From Dehalococcoidia bacterium (GTDB taxonomy: Bacteria > Chloroflexota > Dehalococcoidia > Dehalococcoidales > Fen-1064): a DNA stretch of 64,000 nucleotides. The stretch spans positions 55,958 through 119,957 of the forward strand of contig DUFD01000044.1 in the NCBI GenBank assembly GCA_011171075.1, written 5' to 3'. Of this stretch, positions 27,401 to 35,371 are shown in pieces. The notes under the pieces are model-generated. The model was not told where the DNA came from. It saw only the letters and a list, made by a program, of their open reading frames with translations, and did no database searches. The position numbers and the translations under genes were made by a program. The stretch's first letter is position 1. Every line of letters begins with the position of its first letter.

Positions 27401-27618
27401 CTTTCCAGGTTGAGGGGCTCAATGTAAGTGACATCGGCCATGCCGGGGTCTGTCATAATCGTGGCGGGATTGGAGTTGACCAGGACAATCTCATAACCAA
27501 GTTCTCGCAAGGCTTTGCAGGCCTGGGTGCCGGAGTAGTCGAACTCGCAGGCCTGGCCAATAACTATTGGCCCGGAACCAATTATCATGACCTTTTTAAT
27601 GTCTGTTCTTCGTGGCAT
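24418..27618 (-). CDS. carB: Carbamoyl-phosphate synthase large subunit
   Basis: Makes carbamoyl phosphate from bicarbonate, ATP and ammonia for pyrimidines and arginine. 1066 residues, full length: N-terminal carboxyphosphate ATP-grasp (about 1-400), oligomerisation region (400-550), second ATP-grasp (550-935) with [22 protein letters not shown], and a C-terminal MGS-like allosteric domain (about 935-1066). The first half starts [20 protein letters not shown] as usual. No carA lies beside it; the upstream gene is tRNA-Arg, so the small subunit must be elsewhere. ATG at 27618 is the conserved start. Confidence 0.96.
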   Translation of the reverse strand: [1066 protein letters not shown]

Positions 27619-27685
27619 GTGTTAATGCTCCTCTGCATAAAAGGATGCCTGAGTGCCGCGATTGGTCGCCCCCGCCCAATGCGTA

Positions 27686-27762
27686 TGGCGTCCCTGGCAG
27701 GATTCGAACCTGCGACCCGCTGCTTAGAAGGCAGCCGCTCTATCCAGCTGAGCTACAGGGAC
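27686..27762 (-). tRNA. tRNA-Arg (anticodon TCT)
   Basis: 77 bases including an encoded CCA. Acceptor GTCCCTG pairs with CAGGGAC, discriminator G; D-arm GCTCAGCTGGATAGAGC; anticodon loop CTTCTAA gives TCT, which reads AGA/AGG; T-loop GGTTCGAATCC. Its promoter lies immediately upstream and carB follows 67 bases downstream, possibly on the same transcript. Confidence 0.97.
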
Positions 27763-27774
27763 ATGGTCACAGTT

Positions 27775-27803
27775 ACTCTATCATTACGGGCATGACCCGT
27801 CAA
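27775..27803 (-). promoter_or_regulatory. Promoter of tRNA-Arg
   Basis: TTGACG (27798-27803), 17-base spacer, TAGAGT (27775-27780); predicted start about 27768, six bases before the tRNA. It may also feed carB. Confidence 0.7.
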
Positions 27804-27897
27804 GAAAGGCAGTTACTCGTCCAAGACTGGGGCAAACAACGGAATAGAAGAAGGAGAGCACCTGCTTCGTGAGAAAGTATCATTTGAGTTTTGAATG

Positions 27898-28317
27898 CTA
27901 CTCAACGGTGACAATCAGGGTGTATGTCCATTCTGCTTCAATACCGCCCAACCATCCCTGGCTGTATTCCATAGTGACTTCAGTCGTTCCCTCGCCGGCT
28001 GCCTCAAAAGTCCATACATCCGTACCGGCAGCCCCTACCAGTTCATCGTCTTCAGGTTCTACATAATCGTAGTCCTCAAACTTCAGTACACTCTCATTGT
28101 CTATTTCGTATGTCCACCGGAATCCAGTTGTTATATTCGAGCATAGTTCTATCCTTATCTTGTCACCCACCTCAACTTCAAAATCGCCGCTCTGATTATG
28201 GTTACTGTCAAAATCGTCGCATGAAATCTCTTCTTTATAGTCATGCGACGTAACACATGAAGTCAGCAAAAGTGCGGCTATAATTATTAATGCTATTGAG
28301 AAGAATCTGAGTCTCAT
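27898..28317 (-). CDS. Chagasin-like (I42) protease inhibitor lipoprotein
   Basis: Surface lipoprotein with lipobox LTSC (Cys21), followed by an immunoglobulin-like chagasin domain. The three inhibitory loops are recognisable: NITTGFRW (61-68, family NPTTGYxW), GAAGTDVWTFEAAGEG (95-110, family GxxGxxxWxF) and a later aromatic strand SQGWLGGIEAEWTY. Chagasins block papain-type cysteine proteases. No C1 protease is encoded in the window, so the target may be an own exported protease or one from a neighbour organism. Strong GTAGGAGG site; own promoter. Confidence 0.88.
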   Translation of the reverse strand: MRLRFFSIALIIIAALLLTSCVTSHDYKEEISCDDFDSNHNQSGDFEVEVGDKIRIELCSNITTGFRWTYEIDNESVLKFEDYDYVEPEDDELVGAAGTDVWTFEAAGEGTTEVTMEYSQGWLGGIEAEWTYTLIVTVE

Positions 28318-28360
28318 TGGTATTCCTCCTACGGTTGAATCACAAGATTAAGCCAGCAGG

Positions 28361-28390
28361 ATTTTACTCGTTAATTATGGATGGTGTCAA
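28361..28390 (-). promoter_or_regulatory. Promoter of the chagasin-like gene
   Basis: TTGACA (28385-28390), 18-base spacer, TAAAAT (28361-28366) on the minus strand; leader about 37 bases. Confidence 0.7.
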
Positions 28391-28457
28391 TCAGAGATAC
28401 TGGTGCCTTGTTTGGGGGATGGAGCTGTTATCATGCTCTTATACCTTGTCCATCCTG

Positions 28458-28958
28458 CTACCCCTGCTGCCACATGCCAACGATGGATAGCCCGAAGCAG
28501 GTCAGGCAGGTAACGATTACACCGGCAATCAGCACACCGGCGAGGATGGACAGAAAGGCATGCTTGAATTTAATTCCGAAGAGGACGGCCGCCAGGGAGC
28601 CGGTCCAGGCGCCGGTTACCGGCAGCGGGATGGCGACAAACAGTATCAGCCCGACCCTTTTATACTTCTGGATTATTTTGCCTCTCCGGCGCGTCCGCTC
28701 GAAAAGCCAGTTAAGCATCCGGTCAAAGAACCTTACTTTACTGAGGAGCCGGGCGGCTGCGTCGAGGAAGAGCAGGATAAACGGTACCGGCAGCATGTTT
28801 CCAATGACGGCCAGCAGAAAGGCGTAATACCAGGAGAAGTCGAACAGTGTCATGGCCACCGGAATGCCGCCGCGGAGCTCAAGGATTGGCAGGGCTGAGG
28901 TGATGATGACTACCAGTTCTTTAGCAAGGCCCAGATTGATAAGGTCTTCAGGGGACAC
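28458..28958 (-). CDS. Small multidrug-export-type membrane protein (COG2426)
   Basis: 166-residue integral membrane protein with about four hydrophobic segments; the ELVVIITSALPILELRGGIP start and LFVAIPLPVTGAWTGSLAA loop, each with a Pro-Gly-rich re-entrant feature, mark the COG2426/Sm_multidrug_ex family, related to DedA-like transporters. The name is historical and transport of drugs is unproven. Start GTG at 28958 chosen for AAGGAG 4 bases upstream; a longer frame to 29042 runs into the dxs promoter region. Confidence 0.82.
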   Translation of the reverse strand: MSPEDLINLGLAKELVVIITSALPILELRGGIPVAMTLFDFSWYYAFLLAVIGNMLPVPFILLFLDAAARLLSKVRFFDRMLNWLFERTRRRGKIIQKYKRVGLILFVAIPLPVTGAWTGSLAAVLFGIKFKHAFLSILAGVLIAGVIVTCLTCFGLSIVGMWQQG

Positions 28959-29035
28959 GTTTCTCCTTATACCCCGGTCTTGGTGGAGTGTAGCAAATGC
29001 ACATTGGGCAGTCAAGCTGACAGGCGTGCAGCGCC

Positions 29036-29064
29036 TTGACATGATTTCGGGACATTGCTAGTAT
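29036..29064 (+). promoter_or_regulatory. Promoter of dxs
   Basis: TTGACA (29036-29041), 17-base spacer, TAGTAT (29059-29064). The predicted start about 29071 leaves a leader of only some 10 bases before the ATG at 29081. Confidence 0.75.
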
Positions 29065-29080
29065 TGAATCAGGTTGCGAG

Positions 29081-30967
29081 ATGGCGAGACTTTTAGACCG
29101 AATCGATAGTCCATCAGACCTGAAAGAACTGACACCGCTGGAGCTACAACAGCTAGCTTCTGAAATCAGGGAGGAACTCGTATCGGTCGTTTCTGTCAAC
29201 GGAGGCCACCTGGCTTCCAATCTGGGCGTTGTCGAGCTCACCATTGCCCTGCACAGGGTCTTCGATAGTCCACGCGACAAGCTTGTCTGGGACGTAGGGC
29301 ATCAGGCATATACCCACAAGCTCCTAACCGGTCGGAGGGACCGTTTTCCCACGCTACGGCAGGCTGGCGGACTGTCCGGTTTTACAGACCGCACGGAGAG
29401 CGAGCATGACCACTTTGGCGCCGGCCATGCCAGTACCTCGATTTCGGCCGCCCTCGGGATGGCGGTGGCCCGTGACCTGTCCGGTGATAACTATAACGTG
29501 GTTGCTATCATCGGCGATGGGGCTGCTACCGGCGGGATGGCACTTGAGGGGATGAACCAGGTGGGGCACCTTAGCTCCCGGTTGATTGTGGTGCTCAATG
29601 ATAATGGGATGTCGATTTCACCGACCGTCGGTGCTCTGGCCAAGCTGCTTGGTAAGGTGCGGTTCGATGACCGTTACCGTCGTGCCCGTGAGAGAGGCAG
29701 GCGGATTTTAATCCGACTACCACTTGGCAATAAGGTCTGGCAGGCAGGTAAACAGGTAGAGACCGGGGTGAAGGGGATGTTCATGCCGACCACCTTCTGG
29801 GAGGAGCTTGGTTTTGCCTACATGGGACCGGTCGACGGACACAATGTCCGTGAGCTTGAGATGGCCCTGGCCCAGGCGCGTGACTACCGCGAGCGGCCAA
29901 TCCTGCTCCACGTTGTGACTACCAAGGGGAAAGGTTACCTTCCGGCCGAAGGGGATGCCGTCTATTTCCACGGGATTCCGGCGCAGGGTGGAGACAACCG
30001 GGAAATACCCACCTATAGCGAGGTGTTTGCCCAGACAGCGCTCCGGCTGGCCCGTGAGGAACCCCGAATTGTAGTAATAACGCCGGCTATGCCGGAGGGG
30101 AACTGCCTGAGCACTGTCGCCGCTGAGTTTCCGGAGCGCGTGTTTGACGTTGGTATCTGTGAGCAGCACGCGGTCACCTTTGCTGCCGGACTGGCTACCC
30201 AGGGCTATATTCCGATAGTAGCCATCTATTCCACCTTTTTACAGCGCTCCTACGACCAGATTATTCACGACGTCTGTCTGCAGGACCTGCCTGTGGTCTT
30301 TGCCATCGACCGTGGCGGGATTGTTGGTGATGATGGGAAGACTCACCAGGGTAGCTTTGATATCTCCTATCTGACAATGGTGCCCAATCTGATTGTGGCT
30401 GCACCGAAAGATGAAGACGAGCTTCAGCATCTTCTCTATTCAGCAACCAAGTCCGTACATCCCATGGCGGTACGTTATCCTCGTAGCGCCGGACTCGGCG
30501 TGGATATGGTACCCGAATTGCACTTGATACCTGCAGGAGAAGGGGAACTGTTAAGGGACGGCATAGATGTTGCTATTATTGCCATCGGGTCGATGGTAGC
30601 TCCGGCCGTGGAGGCTGCTGAGGAACTGGCTGCCTCTGGTATCGAGGCGGCCGTTGTCAATGCCCGCTTTGCCAAACCTCTTGACCGCAAGCTTATTCTG
30701 GAGGTTGCCAAGCGTATAGGACGTGTAGTCACGGTGGAGGAGAACACGCTTAGCGGTGGCTTTGGTAGCGCTATCACTGAGTTGCTTCAGACGTCACAGG
30801 TGGGCGATATAAAAATAGTAAGTATGGGCCTTCCTGATGAATTCATAGAGCACGGTTCTCAGATGAGCCTTCGCTCCAGATACGGTCTCGATGCTGCCGG
30901 GATAGTCCGGCAAGTAAATGCTCTGGTTTCGGCTATGGACAGTGCGAGAACCGCCGTCGATTATTAG
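29081..30967 (+). CDS. dxs: 1-deoxy-D-xylulose-5-phosphate synthase
   Basis: Thiamine-diphosphate enzyme that condenses pyruvate and glyceraldehyde-3-phosphate, the first step of the MEP isoprenoid route and a source for thiamine and pyridoxal. 628 residues, full length. HLASNLGVVELTIALH, the ThDP/Mg motif IGDGAATGGMALEGMN ending in NDN, the transketolase-type centre (CEQHAVTFAAGLA with the catalytic Glu) and GGIVGDDGKTHQG are all present. It lies just upstream of pgk-apgM-tpiA, enzymes that interconvert its substrate, but has its own promoter. Confidence 0.96.
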   Translation: MARLLDRIDSPSDLKELTPLELQQLASEIREELVSVVSVNGGHLASNLGVVELTIALHRVFDSPRDKLVWDVGHQAYTHKLLTGRRDRFPTLRQAGGLSGFTDRTESEHDHFGAGHASTSISAALGMAVARDLSGDNYNVVAIIGDGAATGGMALEGMNQVGHLSSRLIVVLNDNGMSISPTVGALAKLLGKVRFDDRYRRARERGRRILIRLPLGNKVWQAGKQVETGVKGMFMPTTFWEELGFAYMGPVDGHNVRELEMALAQARDYRERPILLHVVTTKGKGYLPAEGDAVYFHGIPAQGGDNREIPTYSEVFAQTALRLAREEPRIVVITPAMPEGNCLSTVAAEFPERVFDVGICEQHAVTFAAGLATQGYIPIVAIYSTFLQRSYDQIIHDVCLQDLPVVFAIDRGGIVGDDGKTHQGSFDISYLTMVPNLIVAAPKDEDELQHLLYSATKSVHPMAVRYPRSAGLGVDMVPELHLIPAGEGELLRDGIDVAIIAIGSMVAPAVEAAEELAASGIEAAVVNARFAKPLDRKLILEVAKRIGRVVTVEENTLSGGFGSAITELLQTSQVGDIKIVSMGLPDEFIEHGSQMSLRSRYGLDAAGIVRQVNALVSAMDSARTAVDY

Positions 30968-31044
30968 AATATATTTGGCAAATCACTGACTCTTGGCGGT
31001 ATAAGAAAATGTGGCGAGTTCGATAGGAGATACTCCGAGGACAA

Positions 31045-32238
31045 ATGGCAGAAAAACTGACAATTAGAGATGTGGACGTCGGTGGTAAGCGTGTCTTTGT
31101 TCGGGTGGATTTCAACGTTCCCATTGATGAGGGCACGGGGGAAATAACCGATGTCAGCCGTATTCAGGCGGTATTGCCCACAATCGAATACCTCATTGGC
31201 CAAGGAGCGAGGATTATCCTGGCCTCTCACCTGGGACGTCCCCAGGGTAAAGTGGAAGAGAGTATGCGTCTGGCGGTGGTTTCCCGACGACTGTCGCAGA
31301 TACTGGACAAGCACGTAGCGGCTACCAGAGATTGCACCGGTGCTGAGGTGGAGGAAGCAGTAGCCACTCTCAAAAACGGGGATGTGCTGCTGCTGGAGAA
31401 CCTGCGGTTTTATCCTGGTGAGGAAAAGAACGACCCGACTTTTGCTGAGTCGCTGGCAAGACTGGCTGATATCTATGTCGATGATGCCTTCGGTACGGCC
31501 CACCGGAGCCACGCCTCAATAGTCGGCGTGGCAAAGCTCCTTCCGGCGGTCGCCGGACTCCTGCTGGAGAAAGAGCTTCGTAACCTGGGTGGTCTTCTGA
31601 AAAATCCGGCGCATCCCTTCGCTGCTCTGCTCGGTGGAGCAAAGGTAAGCGATAAAGTGGCTATGGTGGAGAATATCATGGGTAAGGTGGACTGCCTGCT
31701 TATCGGTGGCGGGATGGCAGCCACTTTCCTACAAGTTCTTAAGTATGAGGTCGGTCTGTCCCTGGTAGAGAAGGACCTGCTGGATACTGCTGCCCGTTTG
31801 ATTGCACAGGCAAAAGAGAAAAACATACGTTTGCTGCTGCCCGTAGATGTAGTGGTCGCCGACGAGATTAAAGCCGGCACTAAGGTCGATGTGGTATCTG
31901 TCGAGGACATACCGCCCGATATGAGAATTGCCGATATCGGCCCGCAGACAATAAAAATCTTCGAGGAAGAACTGCTGAGGTGTAAGACTATCTTCTGGAA
32001 CGGCCCGATGGGTGTCTACGAGATACCCCGGTTTGCCGAAGGAACGCAGGCGATAGTCAGGTTGCTGGCTGGTAGCCAGGCAAAAACTATCATCGGTGGA
32101 GGGTCTACTGCCGAAGCGGTAGCTGGCATGGGGCTATCTGAAAAAATGACCTTCGTGTCTACCGGCGGCGGGGCCTCGCTACGATTCCTCAGCGGTGAAA
32201 CACTGCCCGGCGTGGCTGTTCTGCTTGATAAAGCATAA
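31045..32238 (+). CDS. pgk: Phosphoglycerate kinase
   Basis: Transfers phosphate between 1,3-bisphosphoglycerate and ADP in glycolysis/gluconeogenesis. 397 residues; N-terminal substrate site RVDFNVPID, LASHLGRPQG and the basic-patch Arg segments; hinge; C-terminal nucleotide site with WNGPMGVYEIPRFAEGT and GGGSTAEAV. Monomeric cytoplasmic enzyme. First of the pgk-apgM-tpiA block, 77 bases after dxs. Confidence 0.97.
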   Translation: MAEKLTIRDVDVGGKRVFVRVDFNVPIDEGTGEITDVSRIQAVLPTIEYLIGQGARIILASHLGRPQGKVEESMRLAVVSRRLSQILDKHVAATRDCTGAEVEEAVATLKNGDVLLLENLRFYPGEEKNDPTFAESLARLADIYVDDAFGTAHRSHASIVGVAKLLPAVAGLLLEKELRNLGGLLKNPAHPFAALLGGAKVSDKVAMVENIMGKVDCLLIGGGMAATFLQVLKYEVGLSLVEKDLLDTAARLIAQAKEKNIRLLLPVDVVVADEIKAGTKVDVVSVEDIPPDMRIADIGPQTIKIFEEELLRCKTIFWNGPMGVYEIPRFAEGTQAIVRLLAGSQAKTIIGGGSTAEAVAGMGLSEKMTFVSTGGGASLRFLSGETLPGVAVLLDKA

Positions 32239-32282
32239 CCCTGCAGGGGCTGACGATAATACCTGCCATATCCTGCCGTTGG

Positions 32283-32291
32283 TGATATAAT
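32283..32291 (+). promoter_or_regulatory. Extended -10 promoter of apgM
   Basis: TGATATAAT, a complete TGn-TATAAT element; start near 32298, leader about 45 bases with TCGGAGG as ribosome site. Suggests apgM-tpiA can be expressed apart from pgk. Confidence 0.6.
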
Positions 32292-32342
32292 AAACCATTG
32301 CCTTTCACGTCGGGGTCAGGTTTTCGGAGGTAATAGTCAGCA

Positions 32343-33548
32343 ATGGCTGATATAGAATTGATGAAACTGCTCTCCATGTCTTCACCGAGCAAGATAGTCT
32401 TGCTGATACTGGATGGTCTGGGCGGGCTACCCCGACCGGAGACGGGTAAGACGGAGCTGGAGACAGCCCGTACGCCGAATCTGGATTCGCTGGCAGTGAA
32501 GGGCATATGTGGCCTTGTCGACCCCGTAGGACAGGGGATTACGCCTGGCAGTGCTCCCGGTCATGCGGCGTTGTTCGGCTATGACCCGCTGCATTCCGAA
32601 ATCGGGCGTGGCGTCCTCGAAGCCGTCGGGATAGACTTTGATTTGCAGTCGGGTGATATTGCTGCCCGCGGAAACTTCTGCACCGTGGATGGCGAAGGTA
32701 AAATCACTAACCGCCGGGCTGGCCGGATTTCCACGAAAAGGTGTACTGAACTCTGCCGGTTACTCGACGGCATGATAATAAATAATGTCACCATTCTGGT
32801 GAGACCCGTGCGAGAACACCGGTTCGTGGCAGTATTCCGTGGCGCTGGTCTGGTTGAGCGTGTCTCCGAATCCGACCCGCAACAACTGGGAGTGACTCCT
32901 CTGGCGATTGAGGCTCTATCACCGGCGGCAGCCAAGATGGCGTCAGTGGCTAACTGGTTTGTTGACCGGGCGAGGAAAGCCCTCGAAACCCATTATCCGG
33001 CCAATATGATTCTCCTTCGGGGATTCTCGAAGCGACCCCAGTTCCAGACAATGAACGAGATATACAAACTGACGCCGGCTTCTATCACTGTATACCCTAT
33101 GTACCGGGGTCTGGCCCGGCTGGTCGGCATGGAAGCCCTGGAGACAGGAATTACCTTCGAGGATGAACTTAAGACACTTCGTGAGAACTACGACAGGTTC
33201 GACTTCTTTTTCGTGCATGTCAAGGCAATCGATTCTGCCGGTGAGGACGGCGATTTCGACCGCAAAGTGGGTGTAATTGAGGAGGTTGATAGGGCACTGC
33301 CAGCGCTGATTGATCTGAATCCCGATGTGGTTGTAGTTACCGGGGACCACTCGACACCAGCACTGTTGAAGGGGCACAGCTGGCACCCGGTGCCACTTTT
33401 GATATCCTCTCCCTGGTGCCGCCCCGATGGTGTTACCGGGTTCTCTGAATCTGCCTGCATCCACGGGGGTCTGGGTAGGTTCCCGGCGACCGAGATTATG
33501 CCGCTGGCGATGGCCCACGCCCTTAAGCTGAACAAGTTCGGTGCGTAG
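32343..33548 (+). CDS. apgM: 2,3-bisphosphoglycerate-independent phosphoglycerate mutase, archaeal type
   Basis: Interconverts 3- and 2-phosphoglycerate without a bisphosphate cofactor; alkaline-phosphatase superfamily metalloenzyme. 401 residues, the length of ApgM rather than the 510-residue GpmI. N-terminal metal site VLLILDGLGGLP, the nucleophile region GITPGSAPGHAALFGYDP (Ser of the phosphoserine), and C-terminal TGDHSTPALLKGHSWHPVP with the Asp-His metal ligands. Common in archaea and some anaerobic bacteria including Dehalococcoidia. Between pgk and tpiA. Confidence 0.94.
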   Translation: MADIELMKLLSMSSPSKIVLLILDGLGGLPRPETGKTELETARTPNLDSLAVKGICGLVDPVGQGITPGSAPGHAALFGYDPLHSEIGRGVLEAVGIDFDLQSGDIAARGNFCTVDGEGKITNRRAGRISTKRCTELCRLLDGMIINNVTILVRPVREHRFVAVFRGAGLVERVSESDPQQLGVTPLAIEALSPAAAKMASVANWFVDRARKALETHYPANMILLRGFSKRPQFQTMNEIYKLTPASITVYPMYRGLARLVGMEALETGITFEDELKTLRENYDRFDFFFVHVKAIDSAGEDGDFDRKVGVIEEVDRALPALIDLNPDVVVVTGDHSTPALLKGHSWHPVPLLISSPWCRPDGVTGFSESACIHGGLGRFPATEIMPLAMAHALKLNKFGA

Positions 33549-33592
33549 TTACTCATAATATGATTGCTTAATAGCATAGCGGGGGAAATAAA

Positions 33593-34405
33593 ATGCGTTT
33601 GCCTTTGATTGCCGGTAACTGGAAGATGAATACCACGGTGAATGAAGCCGTTGAGCTGGTAAGCCAGATCCGTAAGGGTATCGGAGGCGCCTTCGATGTT
33701 GAGATTCTGGTCTGTCCGCCTTTCGTTTCTCTGACCGCAGTAAAAGAGGCGCTACAGGGTTCTGCCATAAAGCTGGGTGCGCAGAACCTGCACTATGAGG
33801 AAAAGGGGGCGTTCACTGGAGAGGTATCACCGCTGATGCTTGCCGGCCTGTGCGAATATGTCATAATCGGTCACTCCGAGCGGCGACATATATTTGGTGA
33901 AACGAGCGAGATTGTTAATAAAAAGATGGGTGCCGCATTGAAAGCCGGGCTCAAACCTGTCCTGTGCATCGGTGAGAAGCTGGAGGACAATGAGGCAGGC
34001 CGGACGGCCGAGGTGGTCACCGAGCAGTTGCAGACCTCCCTGGCGGGGATTAATGTGTCCGCTGAGCTCGTGGTTGCCTACGAGCCGGTCTGGGCGATTG
34101 GAACGGGCAGGGCAGCCCATGGCAAGCAGGTGAACGAGACGGCTGCTCTTGTTCGGGACGTACTCGCCAAGCTGTCCAGTAAAGAGATAGCCGGGGAGAT
34201 TCGTGTTCTCTACGGTGGCAGCGTTACCGCCGAGAACGTCGCCGAGTTCCTGGAACAGTCCGAGATAGATGGTGCTCTTGTCGGCGGGGCCAGCCTGAAA
34301 TCGGGACAGTTCATTACCATGATACAGGAAGCGGAGTACATCTACTTCCCGAACAACCTGCAGAGCAAAGACCAGATGACCTGGTGGAATGCCCACGAAG
34401 AGTAA
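33593..34405 (+). CDS. tpiA: Triosephosphate isomerase with a short C-terminal tail
   Basis: Interconverts dihydroxyacetone phosphate and glyceraldehyde-3-phosphate. Catalytic Lys in GNWKMN, His in IIGHSERR, Glu in AYEPVWAIGTG, phosphate-loop YGGSVTAENV and GGASL are intact. At 270 residues it is about 20 longer than usual; the extra tail (from YIYFPNNLQSKDQ) after the last helix is aromatic and polar and matches nothing I know. Start ATG at 33593 with GGGGG upstream, 44 bases after apgM. Confidence 0.96.
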   Translation: MRLPLIAGNWKMNTTVNEAVELVSQIRKGIGGAFDVEILVCPPFVSLTAVKEALQGSAIKLGAQNLHYEEKGAFTGEVSPLMLAGLCEYVIIGHSERRHIFGETSEIVNKKMGAALKAGLKPVLCIGEKLEDNEAGRTAEVVTEQLQTSLAGINVSAELVVAYEPVWAIGTGRAAHGKQVNETAALVRDVLAKLSSKEIAGEIRVLYGGSVTAENVAEFLEQSEIDGALVGGASLKSGQFITMIQEAEYIYFPNNLQSKDQMTWWNAHEE

Positions 34406-34450
34406 TACTGCTGCATTTACAGCGGGGTCTTTCTCGTTATCAATGATAGA

Positions 34451-35362
34451 ATGAAGAGCTTGGTGGCCATAGTCGGGCCTACCGGAACAGGCAAGAGTCG
34501 CCTGGCCCTTCATCTTGCCCGCAACCTCAATGCCGAGATTGTCAGTGCTGACAGCCGGCAGGTGTACCGCTACCTGGACATCGGTACTGCCAAGCCTACT
34601 CGAGAAGAACTTTCTGCGGTACCGCATCATCTTATTGACATAATCGACCCCGACGAGGATTTCAGCCTGGCCCAATATCAACAGCTTGCCGGTGAAGCTA
34701 TTGCCGTTATTCAACAGCGTGGCAAACTTCCGTTACTGGTTGGCGGTAGCGGTCTGTACGTATGGGCGGTCCTCGAAGGTTGGCAGATTCCCAGGGTCCC
34801 ACCTGATACAGAATTCAGGAACCGATTGGAGAAGCAGGCCGCCGAGGTTGGCGGTGAGCAACTTTATCAGGAGCTTCTGAAAGCTGACCCGGTGGCGGCA
34901 CAGAGGATTGACCCGCATAACGTCCGGCGTGTTATCAGGGCGCTCGAGGTGAGCCAGCGTGGCTCTCCTGTTTCGAAGCTTAGCAGCAAGGGGGCTGCCC
35001 CGTATGATTATCTGATTATCGGTCTCACAACGGACAGGGCGGAGTTGTACCGACGCATCGATGCTAGGGTAGACGATATGATTGAGCGAGGTCTTGTGGA
35101 TGAAGTGAAGCGTTTGGTGGAGATGGGCTACGGGTTCGACCTGCCGGCGATGTCCGGTATCGGCTACCGGCAGGTCGGCATGTACCTGCGGGGAGAGCTC
35201 GACCTGGCTCAGGCGATAGAAAAGATAAAGGTGGAGACCCACCGCCTGGTGCGGCAGCAGTACAATTGGTTTCGTCTGAAGGACGAGCGGATACGCTGGC
35301 TTGACATAAGATATGACATCGAGGGGGAAGCGGAGAGGCTGATTAGGGAGTTTGTGAGATAA
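34451..35362 (+). CDS. miaA: tRNA dimethylallyltransferase
   Basis: Adds a dimethylallyl group to A37 of tRNAs that read UNN codons, drawing on the isoprenoid pool fed by dxs. P-loop GPTGTGKSRLALHLA, the DSRQVYRYLDIGTAKP segment with the catalytic Asp, the GGSGLYVWAVLEG motif and the basic QQYNWFR end are present. 303 residues, full length. Ends 10 bases from the convergent panC. Confidence 0.96.
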   Translation: MKSLVAIVGPTGTGKSRLALHLARNLNAEIVSADSRQVYRYLDIGTAKPTREELSAVPHHLIDIIDPDEDFSLAQYQQLAGEAIAVIQQRGKLPLLVGGSGLYVWAVLEGWQIPRVPPDTEFRNRLEKQAAEVGGEQLYQELLKADPVAAQRIDPHNVRRVIRALEVSQRGSPVSKLSSKGAAPYDYLIIGLTTDRAELYRRIDARVDDMIERGLVDEVKRLVEMGYGFDLPAMSGIGYRQVGMYLRGELDLAQAIEKIKVETHRLVRQQYNWFRLKDERIRWLDIRYDIEGEAERLIREFVR

Positions 35363-35371
35363 CCGGTGGTT

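Noticed and set aside
27612..27872. Plus-strand frame containing GRIRTCDPLLRR
   Set aside because: Antisense to tRNA-Arg at 27686-27762; same artefact.
33827..34714. 295-codon open frame on the minus strand
   Set aside because: Antisense shadow of tpiA and miaA, both of which have clear motifs.
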